Assembly (NCBI GenBank): GCA_028871265.1
Contig: JAGWNR010000002.1
Span: 1 to 16,913 of the forward strand
Reading direction: 5' to 3'
DNA from: Patescibacteria group bacterium
Lineage (GTDB): Bacteria; Patescibacteriota; Minisyncoccia; Phycocordibacterales; PALSA-1337
Length of the DNA: 16,913 nucleotides
The notes below the pieces were generated by a model. That model saw only the letters and a list, made by a program, of their open reading frames with translations. It ran no database searches and was not told the DNA's origin. The position numbers and the translations under genes were made by a program. Below are positions 12,972 through 16,913 of this stretch, piece by piece. The number at the start of each line of letters is the position of its first letter. The first letter of the stretch is position 1.

Positions 12972-13916
12972 TTATCTTGTAAATGACTGTTTTTCAAGTC
13001 GATTGATAATTTCAGACAAAGCGTGGCTATCGGTCGTAATAACGATGATCCCAGGATCGACAAATGAATACATTATTAATTCATTTCCATCCTGTCTGGT
13101 AAATAGACGGATATCTTTGTTTGATATTACCCCATCTTTCCATGTGCCCTGTATGTCAAAATATTGTGCCACTGTGCTGGTTCCTGAAATAACGGGCTGC
13201 TCGACAGAAGGAAAAATCAAGGACAGATTATCTGGCATGCCTTTTTCCCAACTGATCATGCCAGCATAAGCGTTTTGGAAAAAGTTGTCAGACAGTACGA
13301 TAAATGGAGCCGCCGTACCATTATCGTTATAAACGCCTAGCATCCAGTTAGTATCCAGAGAGCGAAACAATATATCGGGAACGCTCATGCCAGTCATTGT
13401 CAAAAAATCAGTTATGGGCACTATTGTCGCAACCGGTTTGCCGTTTGCAGTAGATCCATTATCTGTTGTTACTGGGATAATCTGCAAAATCGAACCGGCT
13501 GTGTTTGTCCCGACTTTCGATAGAACATTTTTCACCGCTGTTTGTACCCCTCCTCTATTGAGGCCAGAGAAATCCAATGTTTTTTGCTCATTAGCTCCAA
13601 ATATACTCGGTACAGCTGTTTGCTGTGGCACCGTAGGTACTCGCACCGATAATGGGCTGTAAAGATATAAAACATATGCCCCGCCCAAGCCCATTAACAC
13701 CAAGGCGATGCTCATTATTGTGATAAAAATTTTCTTTCTCGATCCTTGACTCTCTGTATTAGTTTCTGCTGGCACATTCGATTTTACCCTTTTCTCTGAC
13801 AAAACCATTGATGCGGCCGAGGCATTTTTCTTTTGGATAGCTTCTTGAATATCACCCTCTAGTGTTCGGAGGGCTTTTTCGTGTTCAATTGGCTTTTGCT
13901 CACCATTTTCATTCAT
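12972..13916 (-). CDS. Single-pass membrane protein of unknown function
   Basis: 314 residues: a charged cytoplasmic N-terminus of about 58 residues (EHEKALRTLEGDIQEAIQKK, probably helical), one membrane helix (about 60-82, after SRKKIF), a Pro-rich linker, and an outside domain of some 200 residues rich in beta-strand-like segments (ATIVPITDFLTMTGMSVPDI; NELIMYSFVDPGIIVITTD). No family was recognised, no Cys pair and no catalytic motif. ATG 13916 is preferred; the ATG codons at 13928 and 13925 lie in or next to the -10. It precedes the DksA/TraR-like gene, which has its own promoter. Confidence 0.7.
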   Translation of the reverse strand: MNENGEQKPIEHEKALRTLEGDIQEAIQKKNASAASMVLSEKRVKSNVPAETNTESQGSRKKIFITIMSIALVLMGLGGAYVLYLYSPLSVRVPTVPQQTAVPSIFGANEQKTLDFSGLNRGGVQTAVKNVLSKVGTNTAGSILQIIPVTTDNGSTANGKPVATIVPITDFLTMTGMSVPDILFRSLDTNWMLGVYNDNGTAAPFIVLSDNFFQNAYAGMISWEKGMPDNLSLIFPSVEQPVISGTSTVAQYFDIQGTWKDGVISNKDIRLFTRQDGNELIMYSFVDPGIIVITTDSHALSEIINRLEKQSFTR

Positions 13917-13926
13917 GGTACCCATC

Positions 13927-13932
13927 ATTATA
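13927..13932 (-). promoter_or_regulatory. -10 element of the 12972-13916 gene
   Basis: Consensus TATAAT on the minus strand, 10 bases before ATG 13916. Confidence 0.5.
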
Positions 13933-13952
13933 ACGCAATTTTGCTTTTTTTA

Positions 13953-14489
13953 TTATCTCTGCAGACGGTCTTTTCTAGGTGCAGAACGCATTATGTATTT
14001 ATTTACTGCTTCATCTAGATCAGTGAAGTGGTCGGTTGCTTCAATCAATTTGGCTGAGGTCGATTTGCCAAAAGAAGCCACTTCCACCTGACAGCCTTCA
14101 CTCAGTTGTAAATATTCAACTAATGGCACAAAATCGCCGTCACCGGTCACCAAAATCACCGCATCCAGCTTTGGCGCCAACCTGACAGCATCGATGGCCA
14201 ATCCTACATCCCAGTCGGCTTTTTTCGCTCCAGAGCCGAATATTTGCAGATCCTTGACCTTGGTCTCTATACCCATGTTTATAAGTGCTTCAAAAAAAGC
14301 CTCCTCCTCGCCAGATTCTGTAGATATTACATATGCCACTGCGCGCACCAATCGACGGCCTGCCAAGGCATCCTTGACAATCTGACCGAAATTAACCCGT
14401 GCGTGATACAGATTCTTTGCGCTGTGATATAAATTCTGGGCGTCAATGAAAATACCGACACGCTGTTCCTTATGTTTTATTACTGACAT
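13953..14489 (-). CDS. NYN-domain (LabA/DUF88) putative ribonuclease
   Basis: 178 residues, a single PIN-like NYN domain. VGIFIDAQNLYHSA (Asp16), ADWDVGLAIDAV (Asp94) and VILVTGDGDFVPLV (Asp117, Asp119) form the acidic metal-binding cluster expected of this nuclease fold. RNA cleavage is the likely activity by family; the target is unknown. It lies downstream of rpsO, separated by about 110 bases of repeat-like spacer and no clear terminator, so read-through from rpsO is possible, and RNA or ribosome-related work would fit. Confidence 0.9.
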   Translation of the reverse strand: MSVIKHKEQRVGIFIDAQNLYHSAKNLYHARVNFGQIVKDALAGRRLVRAVAYVISTESGEEEAFFEALINMGIETKVKDLQIFGSGAKKADWDVGLAIDAVRLAPKLDAVILVTGDGDFVPLVEYLQLSEGCQVEVASFGKSTSAKLIEATDHFTDLDEAVNKYIMRSAPRKDRLQR

Positions 14490-14504
14490 GAAAATAAATT
14501 ATTA

Positions 14505-14578
14505 AAAGTTTATAAAGTTTTAAAGCCTGCAAAACCAACGTACTGACTTTTTAATATGCAAATGTTTTGCGGACTTTA
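14505..14578. repeat. Repeat-built inverted repeat between rpsO and the NYN gene
   Basis: TAAAGCCTGCAAAAC (14521-14535) and GTTTTGCGGACTTTA (14564-14578) pair at 13 of 15 positions. AAAGTTT-like words are iterated to the left. Same style as the rpsL and rpsL-rpsG spacers. Confidence 0.7.
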
Positions 14579-14600
14579 TAAGCTCTCTAACTTTGGCGGT

Positions 14601-14867
14601 TTATTTCTTCAATTCAAGTTTCTTTACAATTGCTGAATACCGACGCGGATGATTTTTTTTCAAATAGTTCAAGTGGGCCTGGCGGCTGGCGACCATCCCC
14701 AATAGGCCACGGCGTGAGTGATTGTCTTTCCTGTGCTTCTTCAAATGGCCGGCCAATTCATCAATCCTCCGGCTCAAAATGGCAATCTGGACCTCGGCAG
14801 AACCGGTGTCCTTGTCATGTATGGCCGTCTCTTTGATGATCTTGGCTTTTTGTTTTACTGAAATCAT
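14601..14867 (-). CDS. rpsO: 30S ribosomal protein S15
   Basis: 88 residues with the S15 pattern: DTGSAEVQIAILSRRIDELAGHLKKHRKDNHSRRGLLGMV followed by SRQAHLNYLKKNHPRRYSAIVKKLELKK. S15 binds the central domain of 16S rRNA early in 30S assembly. The family is normally followed by pnp; here the next gene in the same direction is the NYN nuclease instead. ATG 14867 has no Shine-Dalgarno sequence. Confidence 0.97.
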   Translation of the reverse strand: MISVKQKAKIIKETAIHDKDTGSAEVQIAILSRRIDELAGHLKKHRKDNHSRRGLLGMVASRQAHLNYLKKNHPRRYSAIVKKLELKK

Positions 14868-14876
14868 TGTTTTTCA

Positions 14877-14905
14877 ATGGTAGCACGAAATAGTTTTTTG
14901 TGCAA
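14877..14905 (-). promoter_or_regulatory. rpsO promoter
   Basis: On the minus strand TTGCAC (14905-14900), 17 bases, then TACCAT (14882-14877) preceded by TGC, an extended -10. The hexamer is 9 bases before the ATG, giving a leader of 2-3 bases. Confidence 0.6.
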
Positions 14906-14913
14906 ACTGCCAG

Positions 14914-14967
14914 CTTTCCTAAGTCGGACTTCCTAGCTTGGGTCGCACCTAGGAAAACTTTAGAAAG
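14914..14967. repeat. Nested inverted repeats upstream of rpsO
   Basis: Outer arms CTTTCCTAAGT (14914-14924) and ACTTTAGAAAG (14957-14967), imperfect; inner arms TTCCTAG (14930-14936) and CTAGGAA (14949-14955), perfect. It lies between the terminator-like hairpin at 14973 and the rpsO -35. Confidence 0.65.
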
Positions 14968-14972
14968 TAAAA

Positions 14973-14998
14973 CCACCTCGAGATTTCTCTCAAGGTGG
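14973..14998 (-). terminator. Terminator-like hairpin of a minus-strand transcript
   Basis: CCACCTCGAGA (14973-14983) pairs with TCTCAAGGTGG (14988-14998) except for one C-A mismatch, loop TTTC. On the minus strand it is followed by TTTTACTTT. No recognised gene precedes it on that strand, which points to a small RNA or small ORF between here and the promoter at 15316. Confidence 0.6.
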
Positions 14999-15061
14999 CA
15001 ATTTGGCATCGTTGTGACTTTGACTGGCAAGGTAACACAACAGGTGCGCCGGCGGCGAGGT

Positions 15062-15178
15062 TCAGGTCGAGATATATTTTGCCGCGTGGCGCGCCGAGAT
15101 GGTGCCGGCGTCGGTGGTGATGATTTTCAGGCCGGAATTTTTGGCGTTCAGGTTGGTGATGTTCGGAGGTGCGTTCAT
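15062..15178 (-). CDS. Candidate 38-residue small protein
   Basis: A frame of 38 codons starts at ATG 15178 with MNAPPNITNLNAKNSG and ends AAKYIST. AAAGGA lies 10 bases before the ATG. Third codon positions are mostly C or G, as might be expected for translated sequence, but the stretch is locally GC-rich so this is weak. A 16-residue frame (15225-15175, MKTIAPKWRNERTRHL) ends in a TGA that overlaps the ATG (ATGA), which could couple translation. The strand has a good promoter (15316-15288) and a terminator-like hairpin (14998-14973), so a transcript of about 300 bases is likely. It could instead be a non-coding RNA. The rest of the 485-base spacer between rpsO and xer holds no other gene I can see. 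Confidence 0.4.
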   Translation of the reverse strand: MNAPPNITNLNAKNSGLKIITTDAGTISARHAAKYIST

Positions 15179-15287
15179 AGGTGCCGTGTCCTTTCGTTGC
15201 GCCATTTTGGCGCGATTGTTTTCATTTGAATGAGCCTACGCGCAGCCCTCTGCACTCGCAGTACTTTGCAAAGATCATTCGCCAAGT

Positions 15288-15316
15288 ATCCTAGCATACC
15301 ACACTTTTCTTGTCAA
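15288..15316 (-). promoter_or_regulatory. Strong promoter of the minus-strand small transcript
   Basis: Consensus TTGACA (15316-15311), 17 bases, TAGGAT (15293-15288) preceded by TGC, so both -35 and extended -10 are present. Start predicted near 15281. The 5' part can fold through GAATGA/TCATTC (15275-15280 with 15228-15233). Confidence 0.6.
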
Positions 15317-15340
15317 GTATCTAAAAATGTTGCGCTATCC

Positions 15341-15346
15341 TACAAT
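15341..15346 (+). promoter_or_regulatory. -10 element of xer (leaderless)
   Basis: TACAAT ends 6 bases before ATG 15353; no good -35. Divergent from the small-transcript promoter. Confidence 0.5.
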
Positions 15347-15352
15347 AACCTC

Positions 15353-16273
15353 ATGTCGCACAATATTTCCGAGCTCAAACAGCAGTTTCTCGAATATATC
15401 GAGATTGAAAAAGGCCGGTCAGTGAAAACGGTTGAAAATTATGATCGGTATCTTGCCAGATTTATTGAGCATACCAAAATAAAAAAGGCCGAAGACATCA
15501 CTCCGGAAATGATGCGTGAATACAGACTGTGGCTAAATCGACAATCCGTGCATCGCCGCACCGGTCCTGAAAATATAAAGAAAAAGACTCAAAATTATTA
15601 TCTGATCGCTCTTCGGGCATTTTTGAAATTTTTGGCCAAAAACAATATCTCAACGCTGTCTCCAGAAAATATCGAACTCGCCAAAGTCGGCGAACGTCAC
15701 CTGGATTTGATATCGCACGATGAATTACAGCGGCTTTTAGCCGCTCCAAATGGCGATGATTTGAAATCGTTGCGAGACAAAGCGGTGTTAGAACTTCTCT
15801 TTTCAACGGGCTTGCGCGTGGCCGAGCTGGCTTCCCTCACCCGCGACATTGATTTTGACGCCGAGAGTTTCCCTGTCCGTGGCAAAGGCGAAAAAATCCG
15901 CGTGGTATTTATTTCCGACGAAGCCAGAAAAGCGGTCAAAAGATATTTGGCCAAACGCACCGACGTAGACGATGCTTTGTTTATACGCGTTGGTCACGCA
16001 AAATCTTCGAATGAGGATTTGATTTTAAACAAACGTTCTATCGAAAGGATTGTCAAAGATTGCGCCATAAAAGCCGGCATCTCCAAAAAAGTCACGCCTC
16101 ACGTCATCCGCCACTGTTTTGCCACCGATCTCCTCTCCAATGGCGCCGATCTGCGCTCCGTTCAGATGTTTTTAGGCCACTCGAACATTTCCACCACGCA
16201 GATCTACACTCATGTGACCGACAGACAGCTTCACGACGTATACAAAAAATTTCATGGTAAGGGAAGGAAATAA
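15353..16273 (+). CDS. xer: Xer-type tyrosine recombinase
   Basis: 306 residues: an N-terminal SAM-like core-binding domain (about 1-100, EKGRSVKTVENYDRYLARF) and a catalytic domain with every active-site residue in place: Arg155 (STGLRVAELA), Lys178 (RGKGEK), His250 and Arg253 (TPHVIRHCFAT), His276 (LGHSNISTTQIYTH) and the nucleophile Tyr285. Size and sequence are those of XerC/XerD, which resolve chromosome dimers at dif; a single recombinase may do this alone, but XerC and XerD cannot be separated here, and no dif-like site was identified. The frame stays open upstream to 15230, but ATG 15353, after a -10, gives the family N-terminus. Nothing suggests an integrated element around it. Confidence 0.95.
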   Translation: MSHNISELKQQFLEYIEIEKGRSVKTVENYDRYLARFIEHTKIKKAEDITPEMMREYRLWLNRQSVHRRTGPENIKKKTQNYYLIALRAFLKFLAKNNISTLSPENIELAKVGERHLDLISHDELQRLLAAPNGDDLKSLRDKAVLELLFSTGLRVAELASLTRDIDFDAESFPVRGKGEKIRVVFISDEARKAVKRYLAKRTDVDDALFIRVGHAKSSNEDLILNKRSIERIVKDCAIKAGISKKVTPHVIRHCFATDLLSNGADLRSVQMFLGHSNISTTQIYTHVTDRQLHDVYKKFHGKGRK

Positions 16274-16320
16274 TTTCACTACAACCCAGAAATTAATTCG
16301 GTGTAAGTTCCCAAGAAAAA

Positions 16321-16913
16321 TTAAGCCAATTTCTTTTGTCTCTTGACAATCGCTTTCATTTCTTTCTTCAGTTGTTTAATATGTTTTTCCGGCTTCAAGT
16401 TTTCTGGCATCTCACTACCCAATTCGCGCATCGTCTGCCTGACTTTTTTACCGACATCAAAGTGTGTTTTTCTTGAATCCAGATCACCATGAATATTTTC
16501 GCGTTTTAATTTTGCCTCAGTTTGAGTAATGCGAAAAATATTTGCCCCTAGTTCTTCCGAACCCATATGGTCTAGTAATTCACCTTTTTGAACATTTTTC
16601 TTTGCTTCAATATCGGAAAGCGACATCTCGTATAACCCTTTGTATCCCGCATTATTGAAAAGGCCAAAGTTTGATACGCCTGCTTGCTTTGCGGTGCTGA
16701 ACAGCAGTTTATTTTTGTCTGCAGCCTCCTGACGTTTTAGTAGTCTCTTTTCTGCTGCCGGTAATCCGTCTAATATCTCCTGTTTGCGTGTTTGAACGGC
16801 AAAATATGTTTGAGCCAGAGCAATTTCGGATTTTGTAGAATCTCCATTTTGAGCCACCAAATAACAGGCACATCTGTCCAATTTCCAATCTTTGATAGGC
16901 CTGACCGCATTAG
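16321..16913 (-). CDS. dinD: DinD-like DNA-damage-inducible protein, N-terminus cut by window edge
   Basis: The frame is open from 16913 to the stop at 16321; about 197 C-terminal residues are visible, the N-terminal part lying outside. It matches E. coli DinD in order: [55 protein letters not shown]. DinD is an SOS-regulated protein reported to inhibit RecA activities; homologues are scattered and probably spread by transfer. TTG 16881 is an internal codon, not the start, since the family sequence ([16 protein letters not shown]) continues before it. It is convergent with xer with 47 bases between them and no clear terminator. LexA control cannot be judged because the promoter is outside the window. 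Confidence 0.92.
   Translation of the reverse strand, partial: NAVRPIKDWKLDRCACYLVAQNGDSTKSEIALAQTYFAVQTRKQEILDGLPAAEKRLLKRQEAADKNKLLFSTAKQAGVSNFGLFNNAGYKGLYEMSLSDIEAKKNVQKGELLDHMGSEELGANIFRITQTEAKLKRENIHGDLDSRKTHFDVGKKVRQTMRELGSEMPENLKPEKHIKQLKKEMKAIVKRQKKLA

Noticed and set aside
14900-15229. 109-codon plus-strand frame between rpsO and xer
   Set aside because: Its product is dominated by Arg and Val runs, it lies opposite the promoter-terminator unit on the minus strand and across hairpins, and no start signal precedes it.
14905-15290. tmRNA, RNase P RNA or 6S RNA in the rpsO-xer spacer
   Set aside because: The size would fit, but there is no alanine-tRNA-like acceptor or GGTTCRAnTCC T-loop, no tag ending in ALAA, and no GAGGAAAGTCC block of RNase P; 6S is shorter and hairpin-shaped.
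15230-15352. Upstream extension of xer by 41 codons
   Set aside because: It precedes the -10 TACAAT, overlaps the divergent promoter, and has no similarity to Xer N-termini.
1-16913. Reassignment of UGA to glycine or another amino acid
   Set aside because: UGA ends comEC and other genes at the expected protein length, and conserved glycines in ribosomal proteins use GGN codons.
15353-16913. Integrated mobile element carrying xer and dinD
   Set aside because: The recombinase is a housekeeping XerC/D type, no att-like repeats or tRNA are near, and no phage or plasmid genes adjoin it.

Overview
The window looks like a piece of a Candidate Phyla Radiation (Patescibacteria) chromosome, probably from the parcubacterial side. 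This is inferred from small genes with terse spacers, several short membrane or secreted proteins without clear relatives, a ComEC shortened to its membrane part, a class F-type sortase beside a tail-collar-like surface protein, a TraX-like membrane protein, a cysteine-poor DksA/TraR protein, and almost no Shine-Dalgarno sequences. UGA is used as a normal stop (comEC, sod and others), which argues against the code-25 lineages (Absconditabacteria/Gracilibacteria). No tRNA, rRNA, CRISPR array or insertion sequence was recognised. No phylogenetic computation was possible.

Layout. 1-700: a truncated ArsR-type repressor with an operator-like palindrome on its promoter, divergent from a small acidic hypothetical protein. 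675-1878: a PAP2_C/sphingomyelin-synthase-like membrane phosphatase and a cupin. 1924-3170: a short str operon (rpsL-rpsG) with a long structured leader and a repeat-built hairpin between the genes, closed by a terminator with no fusA or tuf. 3174-4638: a small hypothetical gene and a beta-propeller, glycosidase-like gene, converging on a shared terminator. 4668-6424: sortase, tail-collar-like secreted protein and a single-pass membrane protein, a likely surface-display group. 6586-8183: a secreted four-cysteine protein and an M50 site-2 protease. 8353-9357: rpmB and a TraX-like membrane protein. 9392-12441: a degenerate metallo-beta-lactamase-fold protein resembling the C-terminal domain of ComEC, an Fe/Mn superoxide dismutase and a ComEC lacking that domain; the two ComEC-related genes carry the same palindromic repeats upstream. 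12591-14489: DksA/TraR-like protein, single-pass membrane protein and NYN-domain protein. 14601-15353: rpsO and a gene-poor stretch that probably makes a small RNA or a 38-residue peptide. 15353-16913: a complete tyrosine recombinase converging on a truncated dinD.

Genome-scale habits visible here: (i) seven genes have a -10 hexamer only 6-7 bases before the ATG, so their transcripts should start at the start codon (leaderless), and several more have leaders of only a few bases; (ii) spacers beside ribosomal protein genes are built of short words repeated in both orientations, forming long imperfect hairpins.

The likeliest system-level observation is the two-gene ComEC (membrane channel plus a separate metal-ligand-less hydrolase-fold partner) with shared upstream palindromes. 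DNA uptake is the obvious inferred role, but nothing here proves it.
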